DNA of 64,000 bases from Armigeres subalbatus. Its lineage: Eukaryota; Arthropoda; Insecta; Diptera; Culicidae. The notes beneath the pieces are model-generated. The model saw only the letters and a list, made by a program, of their open reading frames with translations. It was not told the origin of the DNA and made no database searches. The first letter of the stretch is position 1; each line of letters starts with the position of its first letter. Position numbers and translations under genes: made by a program. The DNA lies in the NCBI RefSeq assembly GCF_024139115.2, contig NC_085140.1, positions 422,790,283 to 422,854,282 on the forward strand, given 5' to 3'. Below are positions 31,007-42,194 of the stretch, one piece after another.

Positions 31007-31132
31007 ATGAATTCTAAGAATCCAATGAAACTTTCTCGAAAGATTCTGAATTTGGGTATGAGATCAATCGTAAATAGCGAATTTGATAGCGCGTCGGAGG
31101 GAGATGATGTCTGTCCAAGCGACGTTCACTAA
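31007..31132 (+). CDS. Plus-side ORF of array copy 3
   Basis: ATG at 31007 opens MNSKNPMKLSRKILNLGMR, then continues through the copy-1-type fusion (SIVNSEFDSASEGDD) into a third end (VCPSDVH). The fusion point is the same as in copy 1, which indicates that units were spread by unequal exchange or gene conversion after the deletion. No function is recognised and coding status is doubtful. Confidence 0.25.
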   Translation: MNSKNPMKLSRKILNLGMRSIVNSEFDSASEGDDVCPSDVH

Positions 31133-31218
31133 TGGGTAGTTGCTGTAGGTAGATAGTTTTCATGGATTTTATACAAAAGAAAGTTGATTCGAAATAAACT
31201 TTCTTCAAAGTTCAAAAC

Positions 31219-31332
31219 TCAATCGTAAATAGCTAATTTGATAGCGCGTCGGAGGGAGATGATTTTAATGGATGGGATCACTAACAGCAACCAAGCTACC
31301 ACGCCAAACCCGATGCCACCGAAACAGTCCAT
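31219..31332 (-). CDS. 37-codon membrane micropeptide, array copy 4
   Basis: ATG at 31332 in GCGAAAATGGAC, stop at 31219. It reads MDCFGGIGFGVVAWLLLVIP, then SIKIISLRRAIKLAIYD. Relative to the others it has lost three codons (the HYI region) without a frame change. This is the last copy; upstream (31440-31650) the sequence matches minigene bodies only in part (GATGCTGTGTCCGCT) and no divergent promoter is found. Confidence 0.4.
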   Translation of the reverse strand: MDCFGGIGFGVVAWLLLVIPSIKIISLRRAIKLAIYD

Positions 31333-31366
31333 TTTCGCAATTAACTCTTTTTTTTTATAAAATGTT

Positions 31367-31382
31367 GGTTCTGAGAAGAACC
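31367..31382 (-). promoter_or_regulatory. Histone-type 3' stem-loop, copy 4
   Basis: Minus-strand GGTTCTTCTCAGAACC: a fully paired 6-bp stem and loop TCTC, the best of the set. AACATTTTATAAAAAAAAAGAG follows. Confidence 0.6.
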
Positions 31383-31803
31383 AATTTTTTTTTCTCAATG
31401 TTCCTTTCCAACTAACTGACACCACAATTTGTAATAAATTTTGATAATTTGGTGCTGGATCGCCACAGTGCTATTTTATGGTCAATCTTTTCTTGAAATT
31501 CTGGTTCGTTGAGATTGAATGATCTGCAGCAACACATCGAGCACCACCACCAATGCGATGGATTTTCTTTGAAAATGTTATTAGCGCCTCCATGATGCTG
31601 TGTCCGCTCCGCTACGATCGCTTTTATGCGTCTGCTCTGCGTGAAATCTTGTTCAAACTGAGGATTAGATCCAAACCCGCAAGTGATTGATTTTTGATGT
31701 CTGTACTAGTGATGCATGTACGTGATTGGTTAGTTTACCTATTTCTAAACTTTTTATCAATTATCGATAATAAATAGTTGAAAATCAGTATTTTCAAATA
31801 AAT

Positions 31804-31985
31804 ACAAAGAAGCGTTGACTCATCCTTGATCGAATGGTCCAAAAAAATTGAAAATCCATCGAGAAACGGCTTAGATATTAAAGTTTAAAGTCTATCATAT
31901 TTTCGTGACGGTCCCCGATTTTCGCAATCGTAAAGTGTACCCCAATATAGAAAACACAGACGTAGTCCTACGTCAAAAAAAACCA
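31804..31985 (-). repeat. Repeat ending in GACGTAGTCCTACGTC
   Basis: This 180-base block (GCGTTGACTCATCCTTGATC to GACGTAGTCCTACGTC) recurs in inverse orientation at 58831-59013. A shorter relative (TTTTGTGACGGTCC) lies at 54868. The terminal motif also stands alone at 28531. Both complete copies lie beside a MITE or the minigene family. Confidence 0.65.
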
Positions 31986-31989
31986 GAAC

Positions 31990-32540
31990 GAGTTGAAAGA
32001 TCATTAAAATTGCTTAAAGGAAGTTCTTTACTTATGATTGCTTTCAGCTCATACTGACCATAACAGCTGTTCTCATATGCCAAGAACACACAGACAATAG
32101 CTTAGTTTGTCGAGCTGATTATATATAAGACTATGAGTCTTTGAAATTCAATCTGAAATACATATCTTTGTCCATTTTAGAAAGGTGCACAGGATTCTTC
32201 TAGTGAGCAAATGTATGCTATATATGTAGACGAAGAATAAAAAGGAATAAATTTTGGCTGAATGCCCTTTTCAAATTTTGGTCTAGTAATATCAATTCTC
32301 TATCTGCGTATACGCCTGGCAGATGAGGATACATAATTGGGGATACTCAAATAAAAAAAAATCTAAGCATTCATTTTCTAATTTTGACTGAGTCAATACT
32401 GTAAAACCACGCTGACAAGACAATATGAAGTATGCTTCAGCTAAAAGTTATAATTCTTAGGTGAACTAAGGTTTTAAACGGAATTTGAATCCGTATATGA
32501 AAAATCCCACAATTTCTTTATTTTTATATACTTACTGATA
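31990..32540. other. Unassigned, with one interspersed repeat core
   Basis: AT-rich DNA; TTTGTCGAGCTGATTATATA with CTATGAGTCT at 32105-32155 is a copy of the repeat core described at 8030. Nothing else is recognisable. Confidence 0.4.
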
Positions 32541-32754
32541 TAAAACTGATATAAAATTGATCAGATTCGGGAGCACACGCTCCACGATGAATTCCTTTGA
32601 AAGCGGCACAAATGCTGGGGTATTGCCTTATCGCCAATGGTATATGCGGCGAGAATGTGGCGATTTATCACAGATTGCCTCTTCTGTTATTATAACTCTT
32701 TTGGACGCAAAACAGTTATTCGACTTTGAAAAACTGAAATTAGATGAAATTAAT

Positions 32755-32935
32755 AAAAATTCCGCGGAAAAAAAATTAAAATTTCGTTTCGTTTCGAAAA
32801 ATTTCGAATTAAATGAACCTTGATTTCGTTTCGTTTCGAAGTCTCGAAAGAAATCTATATTTCGTTTCGTTTCGGTCCGAATCAACATAGACATTTTAAA
32901 TTTCGTTTCGTTTCGTTTCGTTAGGAAAAAGTGTG
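32755..32935. repeat. TTTCG pentamer repeat
   Basis: Runs such as TTTCGTTTCGTTTCGTTTCG separated by 20-40 bases, related to 24040-24240. Opposite-strand ORFs here are artefacts of the repeat. Confidence 0.7.
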
Positions 32936-33179
32936 TTATCGCATACCCTTAATGCTAATCAACAGCACCCGGCACGGCACGTCTACTATATCTACACTTC
33001 TGCTTACATATCCCACGGGGACCGTTTCAGGAGTCTTTCTTTATGCGTGCTACTTGATAGCAATTCAGTTTATTAGTGCCGCCGGGTCATACCGACTTCG
33101 CAAGCATATGACTCACATGAATGTACAACCTCGCTTTATCGACGAAGGACATACTCGGATTCTTACTTACTGTAACTAA

Positions 33180-34730
33180 TTTGGAATAGAAGGACGTGAG
33201 CGAGAAATTTGAGCATCATCATTGCACCATGAGTGTGAAAATTGTAAAAAGAACGTAAAAAGTGAATCAGGTGATGTTGAACGTTAAGGTATCAAATGGG
33301 GCATATTCACCCCTATCAATCAATATCGAGGAATTAGCATTTTTTCTGAAAATTGAAAAATAAAATTAAATATGCATAAAAATAGATATTACATGTTTAA
33401 TGTTCGCATTCAACTTTTGTGTAAAAATGTGGAACAAGAATACCGGATCTTCTGGATTTACACGATTTGAACGATTTACACATTTCAACGTGAAAAATTA
33501 AAACAGTACACCGTACTAGGTACCCATTTTGAGCAGATTATTTCAAGATACTGGATCCAAGATAATTGAACAATTGGCCTTAAACACCCTTCACCATCGC
33601 TACAACTTCTAGTTTCAATTACCAAAGTAACAAAAATTGTCTGCGTTCTATATGAATCACCGTGTATAAACTTTCATACATATAAGCTTAGTGCTCGCAA
33701 AAAAGTTGTTCCACTGTCGACCTGTATGCTAATTGTAGCGAAACACTTGCTCCAAACAGGTCGTTCAAATTTCCATTTCCTCTTGATATTTGTTCAACAT
33801 CAGTGCACTCTAAGGAACTTGAACCAAACTAATTCCCAAATAACTGTGTAACCTTCTCATTTCCATAGAACCCAGACTCAGTTTACAATATAACCAAATT
33901 AAGCAATCTCGCAAAAGTTACGACTTTTCAGCACCCGGGAAGCACTATCACTTACTCCTAGCATCCTGACTGCCCGAAGGACTTCGTTTCTAACTCATGC
34001 AGCACGAACGAGCATCAAATCAGTATGGAATTCAGTGCAAATGTGAGCGTTCACTTCCGGACAAGATTATGTATAATTTAATATCGTTTAACACATGGTG
34101 CAAACTTTTTATGCCCCTCGTCCTGCCACTGGAACGGATGAAGATAGTTTTCGGACCCGCAGGGAGCAATCTCTTACGGTCAACGGATGAGAATGGGCAT
34201 CGGGCAGCCGAACAAAACGCATATCAGAATGGCCCGAAGACAATCGAGATAATTTGAACTGTGGTTGAATTGATAATGCCACCCAAAACCAGCCGAAATG
34301 GAGATTGTCTGTCTGTGTGTGGGAATTTCTCGATTGTCCTTTCTTTTGAATGAATGATAAAATTACATTCGTAGACATAAATTTCGTGTCTTTCCTTAGC
34401 GGTTCATTTCACGAAATGTGGATCGCACTGACTAGTCGGTTCAGTAAAAGAGCAAACTTTTCTCGCATTAAGGATGGAGCATACAAAAAATGGACCATTA
34501 GTCAGGGATGGTTCGAGGTCGTTTGGAAACGATTTAATAATATCAGTTTATGAAATCTAGAATCGCATCAATAAGAAATAATAAGAAAGATTATCTCCTC
34601 TTTTAAATGTGACATAATTTGTGAAGAAGCTGGATGAATAACATTTTAATGTGGGAGTTGGAATGAAGTCATCTTCTCAGTTCGACGTAAACTTTTCCCA
34701 TTTCAACAGAATGTGCGGACAGACAAGCGA
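33180..34730. other. No recognisable feature
   Basis: AT-rich, apparently low-copy sequence. Several short ORFs, none with a recognisable domain, splice context or repeat structure. Confidence 0.4.
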
Positions 34731-34820
34731 CATTTTTTTATATCTTTATTTAGGAGATTTTTAGTCCAAGGCTGGTTTATTTCTTGAAGTGAATATGGAT
34801 TATACAAAAATATTCAACAT

Positions 34821-35060
34821 TAATTCAAGACAAAATTTTCAAAACGACTTATCTGCTTTTGTAAACAAAGATTCAAACGACGATTTGACGGATCTGATAG
34901 CTCTCCCACGCAAACTAACACTATCAACAGGTAGCGGAACCTTCACCTTCCTATTGGTGGTGTTGGTTTGCGTGGGAGAGCTATCAGATCCGCCAAATCG
35001 TCGTTTGAATCTTTGTTTACAAAAGCAGATAAGTCGTTTTGAAAATTTTGTCTTGAATTA
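34821..35060. mobile_element. Foldback MITE, TAATTCAAGA ends
   Basis: TAATTCAAGACAAAATTTTC at the left is the inverse of GAAAATTTTGTCTTGAATTA at the right, and arms of about 96 bases pair almost perfectly around a 45-base centre. No target duplication is evident. The 100-codon ORF across it follows from the two arms being open. Confidence 0.8.
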
Positions 35061-35235
35061 TGAAATCACAGCAATGAAAAAATGCACGTAGAGCAGCAGG
35101 AGCGCGCGCTAAAAAAAATCCCCAAATACACTTTCTGCGTCACACATGTTAGGTGGTGGTGAAGTAAATGAGCGATGGATGGCACGAGCTTTTAGTGAAA
35201 TCTAATCGCAAGATTGCTGATAGTAGTTTCAGGAC

Positions 35236-35490
35236 CATCTTATATACATAAAAATGAATTTCTGTCTGTCTGAACCTTATAGACTCGGAAACTACTGAAC
35301 CGACCGGCATGAAAATTTGTATGCAGAGGTTTTTGGGGCCGGGGAAGGTTCTTAAGATGGTTTGAGACCCCTCCCCGCTTTGGAAAGGGGGGCTCCCATA
35401 CAAATGAAACACCAATTTCTTCATAATTCGAGATTTAATCAGAGAATAATTCAATTTTAGGCGACACGAAGTTCGTCGGGTCTGCTAGTA
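35236..35490 (-). repeat. Interspersed family, uninterrupted copy
   Basis: The inverse complement starts ACTAGCAGACCCGACGAACT and ends with AGACAGAAATTCATTTTTAT; this copy shows the continuous sequence that is split at 21636/22333. Confidence 0.75.
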
Positions 35491-35789
35491 ATGAATGAAA
35501 ATTGATTGTCTGCAGTCCCTATGTTTGTGTAATTTGAATACCTCTCAAAGTGTTCTGCAAAGTGCAAAACAACTTTGCGTGTGGAATGCGAATTGCAGAA
35601 AATTTTATGAAAATAAAATCGCAATTCGTACTTCAGACATTAAGCAGTGGCAGTCGTGGGAGGCAGCTGCATTCAAGTGAAGTTCCTTCCCAGGATTCGT
35701 ATTATCGTTTGGTTGCTGTTAGGAGTTGATAAGGCTCATTATTAAAAGTAAATTGGTTTTTAGAGGATTGGGAGAAGGATCGTTTGGCT

Positions 35790-36130
35790 GAAAACTATCC
35801 ATCTGAAAACCATTTGGCCGAATGCCACTTGATCGAACAACACGTCAGGTCTAAAGTCAGCTAGCTGAATTCCGGTCACTAAGCCGCTAATTATTTGACC
35901 GACTAAGACGTTTGGCCAAAGAAGCCATTTAGCTGAACGGTTGAAATTGCCATTAAGCTAAACAGATTATAAGGTCGAAAATGTTGTTCAGTCGAATAAG
36001 TCAAATGACTGAAAATATCAATCGGCCAAAAGGGTCTTACGGCCGAAAATGTCATTTGCCGAACAGATTAAACAGGTTAAACAGATTATTTGATCAAGAA
36101 AACATTCCAACAAGGTCATTTAACAGATTA
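35790..36130. repeat. Degenerate TTTGGCCGAA repeat
   Basis: Words such as CATTTGGCCGAATGCC, GGCCGAAAATGTCATTT and TTTGGCCAAAG repeat irregularly. They are related to the TIR words of the element at 21637-22332, but I find no clean ends here. Confidence 0.6.
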
Positions 36131-36364
36131 AGATTAATTTCAGATAAAGCCAAATATATTGTTTTACAAAAAAAAACATTTAAGTGATTAGATGCAGAGC
36201 AGATAAAAACAAATGATGAAATAATCACAGTAAATAAATCTTGGTGTGAAATGTTGTGTACTAATTACTTTGAAGTATGTTGTTGTTTCATCCCCGTGAC
36301 GCTATTCTAGTGTGTTGAAAAACAAGATAAATATTTATCACATTTTAATTTAAGCCAAAATTGC

Positions 36365-36780
36365 TTCTCATTTCTTACTTCTAACATTTTCACTTGTCAC
36401 TTCTAAATTATTTCTTCTTGCGTATTATGAGAATTTCACTTTCCACTAAAAACTTTTCATTGTACACTTCTCTCGGTTAGAAGTAATAACGAGAAATGAG
36501 AAGTAACAAGTAAGAAATAAGAAGTGAGAAGTTCATTCAATCACTTCACTTCTTCACTCCGACGTCTAAAACCTTATTTCTCACTTCTCATTTCTTACTT
36601 TCCACTTCGCACTTCTCATTTTTCACAGTAAGAAGTGAGAAGTGAGACAGTTAGATATTGGAATGAGTATTTGAGAAATGGGAAAGAGTCTCACGATTCA
36701 TTTCTTACTTCTTAATTCTCACTTCTTATTATGAGAAGCAAAAAATGAGAAATTGTAAATGAGAAGTAAGACTATTGCAC
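36365..36780. repeat. AGAAGTGAGAAGT repeat with strand switches
   Basis: Tracts of TTTCTTACTTCTAAC/CACTTCTCATTTC type alternate with their inverse (AGAAGTAACAAGTAAGAAAT), switching strand about four times. The tract can fold extensively. No gene. Confidence 0.7.
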
Positions 36781-37126
36781 AATTGCGGCCATTCCCGTCA
36801 ACAAATTTAATTCACCACAATTGATTTTTACTTTTACACGCCACTTATTCACTCATTTTCATCAAAATGATCATTCGAAATATATCATTTAGGCATAACA
36901 TCTTCTAATGACAGTTATTTTATTTTAATGTGCTCAAAAGATGATACATTTTTGTTTACAAAATTAGTTTTTAGGTAACTTTAAACGAATATAAAGCATT
37001 CATTATTATTATTATCAGAAACCGTTACGTTCCGCTGTAAAGTAGGGAGGTGTATGGAATTGCTCAAACTTGCGTTTGTGATTTGTGAACGTTTGTGTTT
37101 CATTTTGATATCAACTAGTAACCCTC

Positions 37127-37230
37127 TAACGCCCAAGACCGCCTTTAGACGGGATACTTTGATTTTTTTTTTACAATTTTTAGTTGTTCAGATTTCAAAA
37201 AGTGTTTGATGTGGATCATATTATTATATT
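37127..37230 (+). repeat. Element end, CCCTCTAACGCCCAAGACCG
   Basis: Plus-strand copy of the end seen inverted at 11465-11516; another, diverged, lies at 46670-46750 (AGACCGGCTAAAGGCAGGGT). All are followed by GTACTTTGA-type and TTGTTCAGA words. Confidence 0.5.
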
Positions 37231-37261
37231 TATTATCATATTTAACTTCAATGCTTGTTCA

Positions 37262-37395
37262 AATCTAATTAAAAATTAATCACTTGTCATAAGACGAGTT
37301 TGTAACAATCCCATTGAATTCCACCACTTAATTGTATCTTTACAGATACGTATTTCGACCTCAACAGTAAGGCCGTCTTCAGTGTCTCGTACTTG
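37262..37395 (-). repeat. Truncated copy of the CTGAAGA...GAAA element
   Basis: Read on the minus strand: CACTGAAGACGGCCTTACTG, then GAGGTCGAAATACGTATCTG, then a GTATCT-GTAA-AGATAC hairpin and ACAAACTCGTCTTATGACAA. It matches the inverted-arm element at 55461-55655 and lies directly against an RTE fragment. Confidence 0.6.
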
Positions 37396-37397
37396 AC

Positions 37398-37930
37398 TCG
37401 ACTTCTCGATGGATTAATGCTTCATGTTCATAAAGGGCCACTGGTAGAATCAGAGTTTTGTGTAAAGCAAATTTCGTTTCCGTTTGCATGCTGCGGGACC
37501 TAAGCTGGTTACGTAATCCGTAAAAGGCCCTATTCGCAGCAGCAATACGTCTTTTCACTTCACAGGAAACGTCATTATCACATGTCACAAGCGTTCCAAG
37601 GTAAACAAATTCTTCAACAACTTCAAACACATCCTCATCAAGTGCTTCCTCAGCACCAACATCACTAGGTCTACCTCTATCTCTACCCGCTACCATGTAC
37701 TTTGTCTTGGTAGAGTTAATGGTTAAGGCTATCCTCGCCGTCTCCCCCTTCATTGGGACAAAAGCCTTCACTACTGTTTTGTGATCGATTCCATTAAGGT
37801 CAATGTCGTCCTCAAAGCCCAGGAGCTTATGCAACCGTGTGATGATAGTGCCGTTCCTCTGCACGCCAGATTTCCTAATATCGGCTGGTATACCTGGTGC
37901 TGGGAATTTGGTTTCATCAGTACCCACTAA
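37398..37930 (-). pseudogene. RTE-type reverse transcriptase fragment
   Basis: Minus-strand blocks RNGTIITRLHKLLGFEDDID (the catalytic FADD box altered to FEDD), TINSTKTKYMVAGR, FEVVEEFVYLGTLV, SCEVKRRIAAANRAFYGLRN and LHKTLILPVALY. The order equals that of 11.9-12.4 kb, to which it is closely related. The Ala to Glu change in the active box and the truncated ends show it is dead. It has a long open frame of about 180 codons but no plausible start. Confidence 0.8.
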
Positions 37931-38110
37931 GTTGCGGTGTACGATGCTTTCGTTGGTTTTAGCCCCTACGACGATGAACGGAAATACCTGCCGTGTCCCT
38001 AATTAATTTCCACTCCGGGTGGCTTAATACCCGGCATATAGGCAATTAACTTTGAATGTACTGAACTGTTCCTAATCATACCAAGCCATAACAAATTTAT
38101 CAAACTTGTA

Positions 38111-38931
38111 GGGTAAGACGGTATAATATGCCCCCCCTAAGGCAAACCCTTGATAACTTTTTGCTTTTCATCGCAATTTATGCAAACTTTGTGTTATTTG
38201 GTAGTGCAAGAAGTCGCAAATGCATTGCCCGTGAGTAGTCATATAAAAACATTACAGATAACACGTAATAATGCTTTTTTGAAAAGTCGTTTAAAAATGG
38301 TTTTCAAAAGGTGCCTGGGCAATACGCCCCACCTTAGCCAAAGACGTTCCATAGCCCTTCATCAGTATTTCATCAATCCCATAATAAAAAGGTTACAAAT
38401 CCTTATGTGCTCGACATTAAAAAACCAACATAAGTCCATTTAATCAGGTTTTAATTACATTTCAATAATTTCCATACAATTTGGATGCAACTGCTGCAAG
38501 CTCGCCGCGCTTGTGTCCAGTTGGTAAGGGCATATCGTCCTGCCTACACTGGGGCGTTTTGGCCAGTAAAACATATTTTCGAAAATCGTTACGTTTTTGA
38601 AGATGGAAGCAATTTTATATCATATTAACCACTGAGAAAAGTTATTTTGTTGCCCAACTGAGTGTTCCCGTGCAAGTTTTGCGGACAGTATGCTAGCGTC
38701 GCTCCAGAATGTTGAACAAACAAACACGAAAAGTTACATCAAAACTGTCACTTTTTGTATTTTGCTATTATTTTCATTATGTAATACAAAAATACTTCCA
38801 CATTCACATAGTACGATGGTTTTACAAATATTTATAGGTACCAACTGATTTTGACCCTTAGTTAGTTATAGTTTTCTAGAAATCAAAGAGGGGCGTTTTG
38901 GCCAGGTGGGGCGCATTATACCGTCTTACCC
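38111..38931. mobile_element. MITE, GGGTAAGACGGTATAATATG ends
   Basis: GGGTAAGACGGTATAATATG and CGCATTATACCGTCTTACCC are near-perfect inverted ends of an 821-base non-coding element. The left flank is TA; the right flank is AA. Interior GGGGCGTTTTGGCCAG occurs twice. A diverged copy lacking its right end is at 48143-48700 (GTAAGATGGTGTAATTCGCC, TCCATTATGTAATAC). Confidence 0.75.
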
Positions 38932-39107
38932 AATACAAGTCCGTAAAAACAAAATCAGCTAGGCAGCCGCCCACAGAAAAATGGCGATTCTCGCTTTGTT
39001 TTCGCTCCTTTCGTGTTGGTTACTGCACAGCTGTGTAGAACAAGTTGAAATGCATCGTCAGAGCCAGTGCTCCCCGCATTTGGAGCTTTCTAAAAGAAAT
39101 TTGTCAT

Positions 39108-39317
39108 GGGGTAGGGACACGGCAGGTATTTTCATCTGTTCGTCATAGTCTCGAAAACCAATAAAAGAGACGCTTTTGTAAAACTCATACGTACCAAATC
39201 GTAGGCTCAGGAGAAACGTTCTGCTATAGTGGAGTTCTAGCAAATGTACGTTGCTTTCGTTGGTTATAGCCCCTACGACGATGGACGGAAATACCTGCCG
39301 TGTCCCTATAACATCCC
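39108..39317. repeat. Short foldback, GGGACACGGCAGGTATTT ends
   Basis: GGGACACGGCAGGTATTTTC (39115) is inverted as GGAAATACCTGCCGTGTCCC (39289). The right arm is duplicated at 37935-38003, including GCCCCTACGACGATG. Non-coding. Confidence 0.6.
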
Positions 39318-39380
39318 GAATCAGTTCTCTATCTATCTATAAAAAGTTTCTCGCGGTATGCTACATATCGTTTATGTATA

Positions 39381-40094
39381 GGGGAACTGGGGGTAGGACG
39401 CCCACGTTAAGGAAAATGCCATTTTTATCAATGAAAACCACCATTTCAGCCAGTTTTCATCAGCGCATACTGAAGAACAGCATATCTGCGACTGACTACC
39501 GATAACAGATATCTAATTGTCCATTTTATTGCACAGAAATTTGATTTTAAAAAAGCACCCGAAAAAAATGATTTTGAAACCATGCGGGGTGAGATGCGCC
39601 AGTGGATGGGTTAAAACGCGCATGTGCTTATCGTACTGATTTTCATTTTAATTGCCTACATTAAGGCAATTAACCGAATGTTTCAGCTGTTTCGGTCATA
39701 CGAAATGAGCATGGGCGTAATGCCCCACACCGACCTCAGAAGTTTGAAGGCCCATAAAATCGTTTTAAAACCATTTTTGACGACGATTTCGTGTGGAACA
39801 TAAAGAACACGAGTAAGCAGCATGGCTCATGGCTCAATTATTAATTTATCAATGTATAACAGCGACAGAAAGACTAAATTCCACCGAGCTAGAATTGCAT
39901 CAAAACACGCAAAAATCGTTTTTTCGAGTTTTTCATGTATAACTAGAGAAAAATCATGAAATATATGTATCCAATGGCAATATTTTTCATTGCTTTATCG
40001 TATAGACTATTGAAAATAATCAAAATGGGGATATTTAACCTTATTCAGGGGTGGCGCGTTTTAACCCCTATGGGCGTGCTACCCCCACTTCCCC
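39381..40094. mobile_element. MITE with TA duplication, GGGGAACTGGGGGTAG ends
   Basis: GGGGAACTGGGGGTAGGACG and GCTACCCCCACTTCCCC are inverted ends flanked by TA (39379-39380, 40095-40096). The 714-base interior is AT-rich and non-coding. Confidence 0.8.
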
Positions 40095-40257
40095 TACACT
40101 ACTAAAAATCCACACATATTAATTGGCAAATATCCATAGATTTAACTTATGATGTATATCAGAGCACACATAACCATTCTCCACGCGAACTACTAATAGA
40201 ATATATATACCCAAATAAACTTTATGTGTGGTCTCGAATAAGCAATTATATAATTTA

Positions 40258-40530
40258 CTAGTCGACCCGGCAGACGTTGTCCTGCATAGTAGGCGAAAAT
40301 GCGTGCTGTGAAGTGCCCATGCAAAATTTCCATACGATACTTAATTTTAGTTTTTCATTGTTTAGTCAACTTTACCCTTGATTTTAGCATGAAGAAATAT
40401 TATATAAACCCGTCGGAAAGGATTACGAACATATTTGCTGGAGAAATGAAGAAAATCCATCCAGCCGTTTTTGAGTTATGCGGATACGAACACAGACCAT
40501 TTCATTTTTATATATAAAGATGTGTGGTTC
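40258..40530 (+). repeat. Interspersed repeat, CTAGTCGACCCGGCAGACGT start
   Basis: It starts TAGTCGACCCGGCAGACGTT, contains CCATCCAGCCGTTTTTGAG and ends TTTTATATATAAAGAT. The layout resembles widespread insect repeats with a CCGGC...GTTGTCCTGC head. A weaker head (CTCTATGTGCCCGGCTTTGC) occurs alone at 41036. Confidence 0.55.
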
Positions 40531-40539
40531 TTTATCAAT

Positions 40540-41450
40540 TATATTAGGGTGGAGCTATTGCCAAAATTTATAACGGCGACACATATATCTTATATACATA
40601 TTTTTGGCAGTGTACAGAGATGATAAGTGAGAGACTTGCTCTTTCTCTTTAGGATTCAATCCCTGGGTCTATCTGTGAGCAAGTGTCTCCACTCGGATGT
40701 TGCCAGGTGTGTTTGCGGATATTCTTACGTGCGAAATAGGTACTGTTTATTGCCATCCCTCTAGCAGCAGCAAAGGTTACAAGTCACAGACCATTATCAT
40801 TGGTAGCGGAATGAGGTTTACCTCGCACTTGATTTGAATCGCGGATGAGATTTGAGAAATTTGAGTTTTTACCAACACTGCTCAAGACGAGAAAGACTAT
40901 AAGGTGAATTAATTAGGATTTTTGTATCTAATGAAAACGTGAATATGCGTAAAATTGACTAATAGCGTGAAGACAGTAATGGCAAATCGTTAATTAGTTA
41001 TGCACTCTTATTATTATGAGAAAATATTATTCTACTAGCTCTATGTGCCCGGCTTTGCTCGGGTTTGCTACTTCTTCTTTCTGTTTCTACCCATTCTATT
41101 TGCTTATTTTTCCTATTTATTATTATTTTATTTTATTTTCTTTATTTATACTGTCAAACTACAAGTTTGACATTGCTCAGATTTGTCGTATCTTTCAAGT
41201 GTTAAAAATTATTATGGTTGGCCCACAACCGGAGATATTCTACTCAGTGTTTTATAAAAATAAGTGTTCGTAGAAACAAAACTAAATATTCCTAATATAT
41301 GATGTACAACCGACCCTGCTAATACATCCTTTGTGATGTGCCATCCCAAAGTGTTGCCCTGGGAAGCAGCATTCTGAAGCGAAATTATTCTTCTGCTACC
41401 CATAGCTTTGACCTTTTCGTTCATTTCTCATTCACTGATTTTAGCGGGGA
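40540..41450. other. No clear feature beyond a repeat head
   Basis: AT-rich DNA with the short repeat head at 41030-41075 noted above; no gene seen. Confidence 0.4.
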
Positions 41451-42190
41451 TGGATAAAATTTGGACTTACGCCTTGTGTCCTTACCGAGGTACCGAGACC
41501 GGTGGTGGTAGAGAATCATCTCAGCGCATTAATTCCAACCCTTTCCCCAGGATTGGCTCGGACGACCACGGGTGGTGGTCCGGTTCGAGCGCCACCCGAC
41601 GAGTTGTGGTTGTACATAGACCATTGCCGTTGTTCCTTTCGGCAACAAAGGTCTCCATCAGTTTAGTATTAATGGAAGGAAGAGAGGCTAATTTCGCCAA
41701 ACAAGTCTGATGACATGGCATACTTTAGCGGAATGGTTGGTAAACATCCTTTCGGTGTCTGGTTATTACTCAGCTTATTTCACGCGGAAACTCGACAGAA
41801 GTAATTTATAGATACTAGCCGAAACGCTGTCGGAATTAATTGTTGAATATTAATGGGGAATATTTCGGTGTGGAAAACATTGCGCGGGAACTGTCAGTGA
41901 CGGGCATTATGTCAATAGGGATAAACGAAATTCACACTTTTGGAATAATTAATAGGTTCAACGAATATTCATTTCGCCGCACCAATAATTGGTTTTCAGG
42001 CCCACGAATATGAATAAATTGAATATTGAGTACATTTGATTAGGATCTAGTTTCAATGATAGGTATGATTGAATAAAAATTCAAAAGAAATACAAATTCT
42101 TGTTGCTTTAAATTCCTTCACTACCTTGCTTCCCCAATGAAATTTCAAAGACGTCGTTTTTGTTATTTTTATTGTGTTATGGCCTATCAC
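41450..42190. other. Unassigned; GC-rich patch then AT-rich DNA
   Basis: The patch 41480-41640 holds CACGGGTGGTGGTCCGGTTC-type words and a short overlapping ORF on each strand. It may be a retroelement piece. The rest is AT-rich and unrecognised. Confidence 0.35.
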
Positions 42191-42194
42191 TAAC

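Noticed and set aside
34789..35091. 100-codon ORF with symmetric look
   Set aside because: It runs through both arms of a foldback MITE; openness comes from the palindrome.
35790..36130. CRISPR-like spaced repeat (GGCCGAA words)
   Set aside because: Irregular spacing, degenerate units and a eukaryotic context.
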